A stretch of 64,000 nucleotides of DNA from Clitoria ternatea (GCA_037962975.1 CM075675.1:25732501-25796500), one strand, 5' to 3'. Counted from the first letter of the stretch, positions 46,943-59,342 are shown. The notes: generated by a model not told the origin, from the letters alone. Made by a program: numbers and translations.

Positions 46943-49605
46943 TTAAGGGTCAGACGGCTTCCCTTCTTGCTGAGTGGAGGTGAGCTGACCTTCTCCTGGC
47001 CTGGTCAAACTTTGGGAAGGAGGCAAGTCCGCCAGAACATATTCATCATTGGGTGCAGGCATATGACCTCCTTGCACAGGCACCATCAGTTCTCCATTGA
47101 TAAATTCGTAATAGGGATGAATGCCTGTGGTAGAGAGAGTAACACCTGGGTTGCGATAGCAGAGTTGGCGAACAGCCATGCTGAAAGCATCATCAATCGC
47201 TGCTTCAGCTGCATCCAAGGCAGATTGTAATTCCTTGTCGAGCCTCTCACTGGTAGCATCTGAGGCAGTCTTCTCAGCTTGCAACTCTTGAACCAGCACT
47301 TCAAGATTTCCATATGCGGTTGCTGCTTCGCCCAACTCCGCCGCCCAGGCATCTTCAGCTATGGCTTTATTTATTTCTATGGAGACCAGCCTCTGCTGAA
47401 GAATGCTCACGTCTCCGTCCAAAATTTGGTTCTGCTGATCTAAATTTGAAACTTGTTGCTTCAGCAGAACATTATCAGCCTTGACCTGGGAAAGTCCACT
47501 CACCTCCTCGCCCAGCTTTTTATTCTGTTGTTCTAGCAGGACCTTCTCAGCCTTCACCTTAGCCAACTCCTCCGTCAATTTCTTGATGTCGGAGTCGGCG
47601 GTGTCAAGATGTTTGTCCTTGGCCTTGATCACCTCGGATAGCTGCTCATTGTCATGTTCCAAGCTACGAATCTTTTCCACAGACTCGTGGTAAGACGCCT
47701 GAAACATGTTGGCCTCGGCAGCAACGTCAGCTATCCGGGGGACAGAGGCCAAGAAACCATCTATCTCTGCAAGGTGCCACCTCGCAGCTGCAGCAGCCTC
47801 CGGAATCTCCTCAAAGTCGATGTCGGGGCGGAGGATGAATTCTGGATCACGCCTCTCTAACTGGCGGGATCCCGTATTTGCAAAGTACAAAAAGGGATTC
47901 AAGCGAGACCCCGCCTGGGGCAAAGAGACAAACCGCCTGGATGATTCCCCTGGCACATCAATGGGGAAAACTGCTGTCCCTCGAGTGGTCAAGCTCAGGG
48001 CGGGATCCTCAGACGGGCGGACTGGGGAAACTTGAACTCTCCCTGCCTCGTCCCCCGTATCTTGGTCAGAAGAGGCTTAGAATCCCTCCGCTTGCTCCCC
48101 CGCGACATCTTCTTCGGGGATGCCTTCAACACCGCCCATATCAGCAGAAGTACCCATAACAGGTACCTCCTGAGTCTCCTCCAAGTCAATGGCAACATCG
48201 ATTGATGTCCCCTCCTCAGCCCTCTTCTTGCCCTTAGTCCTCCTCCTTTGCAAGGCATGAAGATCTACTTCCTCTTCTTCCTCTTCAGCAGCTTCTGGTT
48301 CTTGGTGTTTTTTAGAACGCCTTTCAACAGCAGCTGCTGAAGACCCTGCACCACCTTCAAAATTCACTATGTTGGTGGATGCAGGGAAAGGAAGGGTCTT
48401 TGTAAGAGCAGCAGTCAGACTCCTCCTGGGCTGCACATTGTTCTCCGTGTTAATTTCCCTGCGGCTCATTCGGATCCGCTTGATGCGCTCCATCCCAGGG
48501 AACTCAGCGATTTCTCCTGCGAAATAACAAAATGAGAATATGATTAGAAGATGCAAGATAGCAGCAATACTCAATCAACATTGCGATTGTTAGTAATATT
48601 ACTCAAGTATCCCTGAGCATCCCGCCCAAGCAGCCTTCGACAAAGGATCAGCTTGTGGACAGAGTTGTACTCCTTCAACATCCGGAGTACTTCCACAGAC
48701 GCCGCCGATAGAGCACCCTCTTCAACTTCATACGCTCGCTTGGTTAAGAGAAAGTGCTCATGTGTCCACGCAACTGGGAATCGATCAATTCCCTCCTTAT
48801 TCCGCCAGAAGACGGACTCCCCCTCCTTCACAGAAACCTTTACAAAACTTTTTCTGAAGTGGAGTCCGCCTTCCTTGGCGGAGTCCGCAAACGACTTGAA
48901 GTTTAAAATCTTCGGCTCCGCCCGAAGAGTAACAAGGCCCATGCCGCCTGTTTTTACGTTCACCCTCCTCATGATGCGGCAGAAAGAAAAGAACAACGCC
49001 ACAGTAGGCGTAAACTCCAGATGCTCCGCCATCACCTCAAAGCTTCGAACTATTCCCCAACCATTTGGGTGCAGCTGAGAAGGAGCACAATCCAAGAACC
49101 TCAGCACGCCCATCTAGAATTTGTTCAAGGGGAAACGCACTCCCAGCTGAGTGAACAGAATATCGTACATATATATTGTACGATTATTCTGAGGACGATG
49201 GCAAATCCTTTCGAATGTCTTAGGAGAGCAAACAATGAACCTATCTTCATACCGTTCGTTTTTCCAGATAGGTACAGACAGCTCCACTACACCGCCACTA
49301 GTTGTTGCATGGCGAGAGGAAGTATCCCTAACATCCTCCTCAACCCAACAATAAGGATCAATCTCGAGCATCTTCTCCCAGTCCAATCCATGCAACACGA
49401 CGTTTTGACACTCTGCCATTGTCAATACTTGGGTATGGAAAACACCTCCTGACACAAACGAATGTACAGCATTACTAAAGTACTCCACGCTGCTGTAAAA
49501 CGTCGAGTCCCTCCCAGTATAAAACGCCTCATCTTCACTCTCAATATCAGAAAACATGGGACGAACAGAAACCCTAGAATGAGACTCTGACTTCTTTCCT
49601 CTCAT
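46943..49605 (-). pseudogene. antisense extra gene of element B: putative gypsy-type transposon protein with coiled coil, one intron
   Basis: Read on the minus strand, exon 1 runs 49605-48603 and exon 2 48516-46943. The 86-bp GT-AG intron joins in phase (donor TTGA|GTAATA, acceptor TTTCGCAG|GAGAAA). Spliced length is 859 codons. In-frame stops at 49114-49116 (TAG) and 48077-48079 (TAA) are the only breaks. Exon 1 carries NRTIYMYDILFTQLGVRFPL, then GVLRFLDCAPSQLHPNG and FTPTVALFFSF, matching in style the 'putative gypsy type transposon' domain (Pfam PF04195). Exon 2 has a basic and acidic low-complexity region, then a coiled coil of about 200 residues rich in Leu, Glu and Lys, and ends KPSDP. 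The ATG at 49605 is preferred because it follows the leader expected from the TATA at 49824. A longer frame to 49791 exists. The function is unknown; extra antisense genes are reported in Tat-lineage elements. Confidence 0.85.
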
Positions 49606-49816
49606 CTTCCTTTTTACGAACACACAAAAAGGAAAACTAAAGCTAACCCAATGGAAATGAAGAAGCAAAGAAGAGGAAGAAGTAAGTACCTTAAGCTTCT
49701 GAAAGATAGAAGAACTCCAAACACCAATAAACTCGCAAGAGAGTAGCAAAAACACTTTCAGCGAACAAATACGAAGTGAGAGATGAAGCAAAACATTTCC
49801 CTTCTGAGAGTTTACC

Positions 49817-49824
49817 TATTTATA
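49817..49824 (-). promoter_or_regulatory. TATA box of the antisense gene in element B
   Basis: TATAAATA on the minus strand is 212 bases upstream of the ATG at 49605. It predicts a start of transcription near 49790. It lies outside both LTRs, so the antisense gene appears to have its own promoter. Confidence 0.65.
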
Positions 49825-49875
49825 GGCATGGCTTGGGGGGAAATAAGCGAATCCTCAGAAATCTCGAAGATGTGT

Positions 49876-49957
49876 TTGCAGCCGTTAGATAAATCTCATC
49901 AACGGTTCTAAAATTGAAATATGCGTTTACAACCGTTGGATTTGTCTCACTGACGGT
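49876..49957 (-). promoter_or_regulatory. four AACGG/CCGTT sites upstream of the antisense gene
   Basis: Within 85 bases lie GCCGTTAGAT, TCAACGGTTC, ACCGTTGGAT and TGACGGTTCC, partly because of an imperfect duplication of about 60 bp. AACGG is the core of plant MSA sites bound by three-repeat MYB factors. The cluster sits about 50-130 bases upstream of the antisense TATA box. Confidence 0.4.
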
Positions 49958-50320
49958 TCCTTTTTTGCTGAAACCAATAGATATATCTAAGGGCAGATAT
50001 TTCATGGGCCACGTTTTCAAAATCCAAGGCCCACGGTAATAACCTCGAAAATGGTTCTTAATTGCCATCACGCCCATTTATGTCCCATCATTGGAATGGC
50101 AATCGTTACGAGGGCATACGTGGCAATGGGAGACTGAAGAATAAAAAACGTGGTTTCGAGGCGCATTAATGACAGGCGTGTCAAGTGATGACAGCTAATA
50201 AATGCACGAAAACACTTGTCCATAAATCCTGAAATAACAAGCGCCGCCTAAACCCATGCCTACAAAAGCTAAACTTAAGTGTTATAGCTCATTAAAGTGA
50301 CTCTGCCAGTCACTATAACA

Positions 50321-50334
50321 AGCTAGGGGGCATA
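50321..50334 (+). other. polypurine tract of element B
   Basis: AGCTAGGGGGCATA directly precedes the TGATCCGG start of the 3' LTR. The equivalent complement, TTTGCCCCCAGCTTG, is seen near 31950 in element D. Confidence 0.8.
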
Positions 50335-51253
50335 TGATCCGGTCCTAACACCGGCCCCCAAGAGCATGGCTTTAATGCTTTGCCAGATCAGCATTTTGAA
50401 CAAGAGGAGTACGCGATTGAGTACATTATAATCACTTCTATACGGAGTACATACCGCCAGGGCAGGTAACTCCGCCAAGGCATGTTACTCCGCCAAGGAA
50501 CATAACCCCGCCAAAGCAAGTTACACTACCAAGGCACCTTACTCCGCCAAGGCATGTTACTCCGCCAAGGAACGTAACCCCGCCAAAGTTGTTACTCCGC
50601 CAAGCCATAAGCTCAATATTGGCGGAATACTGAATTTCCCACACTGCGTAGCGAGCCCATACTCACAACCCCGGCACGAGATTGACTCTGTCTTGAGAGG
50701 TTAATAATGGGAATCACGCTGTCACGCATAAAGGGAAATAACAATAAAATATTAAAGCACTAACGCTTTCCAGACAAGTGGTGATACCTACTACAATAAT
50801 GGTGCATGTAAACGGCGCAAGGACCCACTACCTTTTCAGCATTATGCCTGAAGACAAGGAGCGGGTCCTACCAATAATAGAGCACCAGTAACAGGTATAT
50901 AAACCTCTCTCGAAAAGGTATAAGGGATCTCTTTTTCCCATTCTCTGAATCTTACATTCTCTTACTTGCATAATTCTCTCTGACTGTCTTTCTAAGTCTC
51001 TAAGTATTCTGAAATACTGACTTGAGCGTCGGAGAACGATTGCAGGTACCACCCCCAATCGGGTCAAGGCAACGTAGATCCCGTCAGGCGGACTGTGACA
51101 CCGCCCCAGAGTACATTGCACTCCGCCTCAGCATACAAAGATTCTCCGTATTTACATTTATACGCACATTGCTTTGTATCAAAAACACATTTATATGTAT
51201 ATTTTGAGTTGTTCTACAAGCATACTTCTGCACCCCCTGTAAAGAACAGTTCA
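50335..51253 (+). repeat. 3' LTR of element B
   Basis: This 919-bp copy is nearly identical to 37377-38292. Its TATATAAA at 50896-50903 points rightwards into element D and C sequence. The right flank CAACT repeats the left target site. Confidence 0.95.
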
Positions 51254-51258
51254 CAACT

Positions 51259-51606
51259 CATTTTGAAGATGCTGGTAATTGTTCTAATCACAGAGGTGTT
51301 GTATCCTCATGGATGATATTTGGAGCTCTACCGGGATCAAGGCCTCTACATCGTATGTTAATTGGAACAGGGACTTATAAGTGGATGAATGACGGGTGGT
51401 CCTATACGCCCATAGGACATGACACAACTTATTAGTCCAATCACCTTTTGCTTCACCCAAGCGTTTCTTTAACCCCTTTAACACCTCACGGTTGGCTACT
51501 TCAACTTGGTCATTGGTCTGTGGGTGCTCTAGGGGAGAAAACATTTACACGATCTTCAAATCTTCCAGCAACTCGGTGAATTTGCGATCAATGAACTGGG
51601 TGTCAT
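51259..51606 (-). pseudogene. element D integrase segment between B and C
   Basis: The minus strand matches the integrase core and C-terminal region of element B, with EHPQTNDQVEVANRE, KGLKKRLGEAKGDW and LWAYRTT. In-frame stops are present, one of them just before the EHPQTN region. The frame leads into 37376 on one side (across B) and comes from 62336 on the other (across C). Confidence 0.88.
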
Positions 51607-52471
51607 TGTGACGTCCTTAGTAATTTTCTGAATAAATTTTTCACATTTTAAAAATCATTTTTTGAAATTTGTAATAAGTCATGTAAAAGTTGATAAACGC
51701 GGATTATTATCATACATACTAGTCGTGGATAATCAAAGTCATGAAATATTTATATAGCGGAAACGATTTAGAAAAATACAGTACATGAAACATTATATTA
51801 TTACAACCCATCAAGATTAAAATAAAGTTAAATTCCAAGCAATAATTCATGTAAACTCCATTCATGGCATCACTCTTCATTCTGTATAGCATTCACTATA
51901 AAAATTAATGTAAGAGTGAGACAGAATATAGAATAAATATAAAATAAATAAAATTGCACAAAACACAACCAACAAGGCATAATGATATGATGAATATGCC
52001 AAACAAGTTCATTTATAAATCTTTAATTAGTCACATGATGTCATACTGGATCCATTTGGTTTGGTGGGAATACTGCAGTAAAAAGTCTCATAAAGACTCA
52101 AGTAGGAATTAGCATAACCATGAATCCCTACACCTTCATGGCTCCTACGAAAATAAGTGTACAAGTAGGAATTAGCATAACCATGAATCCCTACACCTTC
52201 ATGGCTCCTGCAGAAATAGGGCTTAAACTCATCATAGAGTAACCCCCCACCAGGGTAGGCAATCATGGAACCCTTAAATTCCATGGTGCGTCCAAATGCT
52301 TATGATGCATGAATGCCTTTAATTTTCTTTATCATTTAACATACCATGATATCAACATTTCCGAACCCACTTGGAAAACCATAAGTCCTCAAAGGACACA
52401 TCACATATAATAATTTTCAGAATCATGGATTTACTGTTTCAACCACATGTATCAATATCCGCAAGGCATTC

Positions 52472-52513
<42 letters not shown>

Positions 52514-54608
52514 ATTTAGTCATTCATAATTATTTATGACAAAAACATTCATACTATAAGTCAAGTATAGAGCACTCAATAACATCCATAATAATCTATA
52601 GTTTCTCAATAATTCAATAAGAAATCATTATTTATATGAAAAATGTCATTTTCATCCATAATAACCATTATAGGTAAGTTTCAGTATTTTCCAACAGCAA
52701 CATGCGTTAGTAAAACAGCCATAACATGAGCAAATCAAATCATTTTTAAGTAATTACACTTTCTGTAGTTTAATAATAGAATTATCTACAACTTTCATGA
52801 AAACCATAATTTCATATTCCAAACAGAAACACCTCTTATTCACAGAATATAGAACTGCCTCAAAGAGAGTTTTCAAAACGTACATATGTTAGTATTTTCA
52901 ACGTTTCTGGAGCTACAAAAATAATTTTGGCATGGGACCAGTTTTAAATTACTCCTAACACAAATATCTATAACTTTCATGAAGACATTACAGTCTAAAA
53001 ACGTATGTATAATTCCCAGAATATTAATATATGCATAAACAATAAGACAAGTATTTCAATCGGACATGCTATAGTATTTTGGCTATAACTCATGCTATAC
53101 ATATCCAAATCAGTCGGTTCAGGTCTCAAAATTCACATAACAAAAAGATCTACAACTTTGATGAAGATACCGATCACTAATTCTCACCATAAAATTTCCA
53201 GTTTTAAAAATAAAATTCGTATTTCATGTTAACAGATTTTCAGCTTGAACATACTTCAGTATTTTAGGCATAACTCAAGCTACAAAAATCCTTTTGACTT
53301 GAAACCACTTTCTATAGATCCATAACATAAATATATACAACTTACATGAAGACATCAAAGTCTAAAAACATATGTATAATTCCCAGAATATTAATATATG
53401 CACAAAACATAAGACAAGTATTTTAATCGGACATGCTGTAGTATTTTGGCTATAACTCATGCTATACATATAAAAATCATTTGGTTCAGGTCTCAAAATT
53501 CACATAACAAAAAGATCTACAAATTTTATGAAGACGTCAGAGTCAAATTCATACGTTTTCAACTTCAAAACTGAGCAACAAGATACGAAAATAATACTAG
53601 AATCCTAGAACAGCATACAATTCTACCCATTTCATAATTATTCACAACCCTATCCCCTCTTACCTTAATGGAGGTTCCTAAAGTGGTTGAAAGTGTTGTA
53701 TTATTGTCCTAGCTTCAGATCAAGAGTGAACTTGATGGAGAAAGTGAAAGAAAATAAGAGAGAGACTTCACTAACTTTAGCTTGTTCTAATAATTCAGAG
53801 TTGGGAACAAGATGTAGTGTTAATTTAATGATGCAAATGACAAGTAGGGGACAAGCTTTTCATAATGGGATTGTAGTGGGATGTTAGGTGCATTAATTAT
53901 GGTGATAATGGAGGTTTTACATGAAAAAAATGGGCTGGATTGTTGACCATTTCCGCAGCCTACATAATGTAGTTTGTTTGATTGAAGTAAATATCAATTC
54001 TGACACCGTTTTGGTATTTTAGGCATATCTCTCTCATATCTTAATGGATTTTAACAAATTTGGTCTTGTTGGAAAGATAAGACAACGAGGAACAACTTTT
54101 TAGTTTACCACTTTTTCAAATTTGGACTCTAACAAGATATTAAAATATGTACAAGATGATATGATTGAAGTAAATTATCAATTCTAACACGGTTTCATTA
54201 TTTTGGGCATATCTCTCTCATATCTTAATGGATTTTAACAAATTTGGTCTTGTTGGAAAGATAAGAAAAATAGGAACAACGTTGTAGTTGACCACATTTC
54301 CAAATTCAGACTCTAACTAATAATTAAAATGTGTACAAGATGATAAATTTTGAGTGGAGTATGTGGCAATTTGATGAGAGTAATTGGAAAAGCCAAGGAA
54401 ATTAATAACTAAGGAAATAGGTAATAAATTATTTGATTAACTTTTACCAAAGGTATAAAGTTAAAATTATTTACCATGGTAAAAGGTTAAATTGAAGATG
54501 TTGTCCTAACCAAAAATTTATGTAGAAAGTTGAGATAAAATGGATAATATCATTGATGGTCTAAATCAAAATGATTATACATGAGAATAAAATTTTTAGG
54601 ATGTTACA
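51607..54608 (-). repeat. 3' LTR of element C (left copy)
   Basis: This 3.0-kb LTR is slightly longer than the right copy, mainly because its TA microsatellite (about 52474-52512) is longer. It contains a 63-bp two-copy repeat near 52099-52215. Five copies of a module of about 182 bp have anchors at 52786, 52968, 53150, 53335 and 53517. A further 183-bp direct repeat has GGAACAAC anchors near 54090 and 54273. Confidence 0.93.
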
Positions 54609-54621
54609 ATTCTCCCACCCT
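54609..54621 (-). other. polypurine tract of element C
   Basis: On the minus strand AGGGTGGGAGAAT immediately precedes the TGTAACATCC start of the 3' LTR, parallel to TGGAAGGGAGAAT in element A. Confidence 0.85.
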
Positions 54622-54661
54622 AATAAAAATTTCGTCCTCGAAATTTAACATAACGCATTCC

Positions 54662-57600
54662 TCAGTGAAACAATTCTGGGTATTGCGTCTTCATAGCATC
54701 CTCACGCTCCCAAGTCAGAGTTACATCATTCCCTTGTTTCCATGCAACCTTCACTAATGGTACGTTCTTGTTTCTCAGGTGTTTAATCGACCTTTCTATG
54801 ATCTGTGTGGGTTCTGTAGGGATGGTCAGATTTTCTCTAACTTCAACATCATCATTAGCAATCACATGAGTGGGGTCTTGTACATACTTCCTCAATTGTG
54901 ATACATGAAACACATTGTGCAAATTTGCAAGATGAGGAGGAAGTGTAATCTGATACGCCACTGTACCAATCCTCTTTAGAATTTCATATGGTCCAATAAA
55001 CCTTGGACTCAGCTTCTTACTCTTCAATGCTCGGCCAATCCCCTTGTGAGGTGAAACCTTCAAAAATACATGATCACCAACTTGGAATTCAAGTGGTTTC
55101 CTCCTTTTATAATAATAGTGCTTCTGTATATCTTGGGATGCCTTCATCTTCTCTCTGATTACTTCTATTTGTTCAGTAGTCTGCTGCACAATTTCAGGTC
55201 CTAACGCCAAACTTTCACCAGTTTCTAACCAACAAAGGGGCGTTCAACACTTTCTACCATATAATGCTTCAAATGGAGCCATACCAATACTGCTATGGTA
55301 ACTATTGTTATACGTGAATTCAATCAGTGGAAGAAATTGCTCCCAACTACCTCCATGCTCAAGTACACAAGATCGCAGTAAATCTTCCAAACTTTGTATG
55401 GTACGCTCTGACTGTCCATCTGTTTGAGGATGATAAGCTGAACTTAATCAGAGTCTTGAACCCAACTCCTGATGCAAGCTTCCCCAGAATCAGGAAGTGA
55501 ACCTCAGATCTCTATCTGACACAATACTGGATGGTACACCATGAAGTCTCACGATCTCTTTCACATATAATTGTGCCAACTTTTATAGAGAATTCTTCAT
55601 ATTCATCGGAAGGAAGTAAGCAGACTTAGTCAATCTGTCTACAATAACTCAGATTGCATCATTTCCTGAACGTGTTCTTGGTAATCCTGACACAAAGTCC
55701 ATTGAAATGTCATCCTATTTCCAGACAGGAATCTCCAATGGTTGTAGTTCACCAAATGGCTTCTGATGTTCCACTTTGGCTTTTTGACACACCAGACATG
55801 AAGACACATATTCAGTTATTTCTTTCTTCATCCTTGGCCACCAAAAGCTTTTCTTCAGATCTTGATACATCTTAGTTGATCCAGGATGAATGCACAACAT
55901 ACTTTTATGCGCTTCTTCTAGGATTGTCCTTCTCAGATCAACATCATCTGGTACACAAATTCTGCTTCTGATTCTCCAAATTCCATCTGATCCTTCTTGT
56001 AATCCCATATCATTTCCATTCGCCTGCAACTCTCTCAACTCCTGTAGTTGCAAGTCCTCTGTCTGCATTTCACCTATCAGCTTCAGAAAATCATTAGTTA
56101 TTTTCAAAGTTCCCAAAGTCATACTTTTTAAAGATTTCAACTCCACACCCAAGTTCATATCTCTGAACTGTTCTATCATCTCCATCTCTTTTACCATTAA
56201 GGATGCCATATGAATGGATTTCCTGCTAAGTGCATCTGCTACCACATTTGCTTTTCCTGGATGGTACTTCAAATCAAAATCATAATCTTTAAGAAACTCC
56301 ATCCACCTACGCTGTCTCATGTTCAATTCCTTCTGATCGAACAAATACTTTAAGCTCTTGTGTTCACTGAACACTTCAAACTTGCCTCCATACAAATGGT
56401 GTCTCCAGATTTTTAAAGCAAATACCACCGCTGCTAATTCTAGATCATGCGTCGGGTAGTTCATCTTATGTGGTCTCAACTGTCTAGAAGCATAGGCAAC
56501 CACCTTCCGTTGTTGCATCAAAACACAACCTAAGCCCATCTTAGAAGCATCACAATAAACCACAAAGTCTTCTTGTGGATTAGGCAAAGTTAAAACTGGA
56601 GCAGATGTAAGCTTCAATTTTAGTTCTTGGAAACTTTCTTCATATTCTGGCGTCCAAGAAAAGGGTTGATTCTTTCAGGTCAGACGAGTCATTGGTAGGG
56701 CAATTCGAGAAAACCCCTCAATGAATCTCCGATAATATCCGGCTAATCCTAGGAAGCTTCGTATCTCAGTGACTGAAGTAGGTCTCTCCCAGTTTATTAC
56801 AGCTTCTATTTTAGAAGGATCCACAGACACTCCTTTGCTTAAGATTACATGGCCTAAGAACTTTACCTCTTCCAACCAGAATTCACATTTAGACAACTTA
56901 GCATACAACTGCTTCTCTTTTAGGATCTGCAATACCACTCAAAGATGTTTTTCATGCTCCTCCCATGTCTTGGAATAAATCAGAATGTCATCAATGAAGA
57001 TAATAACAAACTGATCCAAGTATGAATGAAACACTCGATTCATGTAATCCATGAATACAGCTGGGGCATTGGTTACTCCGAAGGGCATCACAAGATACTC
57101 GTAATGACCATAGCGTGTTCTAAATGTCGTCTTTGGAATATCCTCAGACTTGACACGAATCTGATGATAACCTAATCGTAGATCAATTTTAGAAAATACT
57201 GCAGCGCCTCTCAAATGATCTATCAAATCATCAATTTTGGGTAAAGGATATCTATTCTTCACCGTCAATTTGTTCAACTGACGATAATCTACACATAATC
57301 TCATGTTTCTATTTATCTTCTTGACAAGTAATACTGGCGCTCCCCATGGTGACACACTAGGCCTGATGAAATGTTTCTCCAACAACTCCTCAATTTGCTT
57401 CTTCAGTTCTGCCAGTTCAATAGGTGACATACGATATGGGGCCTTAGATACTGGTTCTGCTCCTGGAATTAAATCAATTGAGAATTCTATCTCGCGTTCT
57501 GGAGGTAACTTTGAGACATCCTCGGGAAATACTTCAGGGAATTCAGAAACAACTGGCATCTCGATTACTTTAGATTCATCATCTCCTTTGGAAAGAGTAA

Positions 57601-59070
57601 ACAAGGCAAATAATTGAATTTCACCTTGTAAGGCAAAGATCTTGAGATTGTCAGAAATAAGATTTCTTCTGATGGAAATATCACGGTCTTGTTATGACAA
57701 TCCACCAAGACTCGATTCGCTGATAACCAGTTTATCCCTAGAATTACTTCCAGATCCTTCAAAGGTAAACAAACAAGATCTACAAGAAAGTTTCTACCTT
57801 CTATGAGCATAGAACAATCGCTACACACCTTAGTAGTCCTAAGTTGTGTACCGGTGGAAGTGGAAACAGTCAGATCATTAATCATAGACTTCACAGGTAA
57901 TTGAAGACGTATGACACACTCCTCAGAAATAAAAGAATGAGTAGCACCAGAATCAAACAACACAGATAAAATAGTACTATTGATCTCACACTTACTTTGC
58001 ACAAGATCGTCTGCTTGGTCTGCCTCTGAACCACTGATGGCAAAGACTCTTCCTGTTGTCGGTTGCAATCTTTGGTCTGTTGACCCCCTATTCTGTCTTG
58101 GAGGTTGATCAGCACGCGTGTTTCCTCCACGACCTCCCTGATAATCGGAACCTCTTTGATGATTCATAGTGTTGTTGTTGTTGTTTTGGCGGTTCTGGGG
58201 GCAATTTGGACTGATGTGACCTTTCTGATTACAACGATAGCAAGTGACATCTTCAAGACATCTGTTACAATCACGTATGTGATGGTTACCTCCGCACTTT
58301 AGACATCTCATATTGTTACGTCTTTCAGAAGATGATGATGATGATCCTCTCTTGAAACGACTTGGATAGAACGATCCTCTCATTTTGAAAGCAACGGGTT
58401 GAGGTCTCAGTTGTCTATTGGCCTTTTCTTGTGCCAACCTGGCTTGGTGATTTTCTTCAAAAATTCGGCATTTATTAATCAAGATGGGGAAACTCCAAAT
58501 TTCTTGATATCTGATAGCCTCTTTGATTTCAAGATTCAGCCCGTTCTCGAATTTGACATATTTTGAGGCTTCAGCACCAACCTGTTGAAAAGGAGGGTAA
58601 AAGAGAGATAATTCTTCAAATTTTACAGCATACTCACCAACAGACATTGAGCCTTGTTTCAGCTCCATAAATTCCAGCTCTTTTCAGCTTTTCACACTCG
58701 CTGGAAAATATTTCTCCAGGAAACAGTCTTTGAAGTTGATCCAGTCCAAAGGTCTGTCGGTTTCAAACATACGAGTTCTGGCATGTATCCACCAGTTTTC
58801 TGCTTCCTCAACCATCATATAAGTGGCATACTCAACCTTTTCGAATTCTGTGCAGGGCAAGGCTCGGAAGATGTGCTCCATTTCCTTAACCCATAGGTAT
58901 ACTACCTCCGGATTATAACCTCCTTTGAATTGTGATGGCTTCCTTTTTAGGAAGTGATCTAACCCGTGAAGTCCTCCGGTACTTTTCGGTTGATTTTATC
59001 TTTCTATGGCTTCAGCCAAGCGGTTAAAAGCAGCTGCCATATCGTTGTTGTTGTTGTTGTTTCTTGCCAT
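54662..59070 (-). pseudogene. element C gag-pol polyprotein, broken
   Basis: Gag starts at ATG 59070 (MARNNNNNND) and has ENWW near 58800. Two zinc knuckles, CLKCGGNHHIRDC and CYRCNQKGHISPNC, lie at about 58200-58310. Protease has LFDSGATHSFIS near 57950. Reverse transcriptase has RLCVDYRQLN near 57290 and FIDDILIYSK near 56985. RNase H begins with YCDASKMGLGCVL near 56550. Integrase has the HPGSTKMYQDL zinc region near 55880 and the downstream core. A chromodomain-like tail ends in QYPELFH with a stop at 54662-54664. In-frame stops include 58996 (TAA), 56939 (TGA), 56675 (TGA) and 55715 (TAG). A frameshift separates gag-protease from reverse transcriptase near 57640. It cannot make an intact product. 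Confidence 0.92.
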
Positions 59071-59342
59071 CCTACATTCGTAGTTTGGTTTATACTAATT
59101 CTAAGGGAAAATATATTGTATTATAACATAACTATAAGTATTCTACAGTTTATCAGTTAAGCAATAAATTGTATAACACATTTATCATATTATCAAGCAG
59201 TAATCAAACAAATCATTTTATCAGTTAGGCACAAGTCATATAGCACATACTTATCATATTTTCAAACAAATAATCAAACAATTCACATAGTATATCAAGA
59301 ATCAATACATGTCATAGCAATTGGTCCTGAATTTTTGAAAAT

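Larger units (their letters stand above)
37377..51253 (+). mobile_element. element B: 13.9-kb Tat-lineage Ty3/gypsy retrotransposon with antisense gene
   Basis: LTRs are 37377-38292 and 50335-51253, flanked by a perfect 5-bp duplication CAACT (37372-37376 and 51254-51258). By eye the LTRs differ by about five isolated substitutions plus one small complex difference in a minisatellite, so insertion was recent. Internal order is gag-pol (38358-43805), a 67-bp array, a 48-bp array, an antisense gene (49605 to 46943), an upstream region with AACGG sites, a purine tract and the 3' LTR. A second, archaeal-type RNase H after the gypsy RNase H is the known mark of the Tat lineage. It sits inside the integrase of older minus-strand element D. 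The few stops suggest a recently active, now possibly trans-mobilised copy. Confidence 0.95.

Noticed and set aside
49606..49791. Extending the antisense protein to an ATG at 49791, with a hydrophobic N terminus
   Set aside because: That ATG sits at the predicted transcription start from the TATA at 49824, and the added part has no counterpart recognised in D. The ATG at 49605 is preferred, though not proven.
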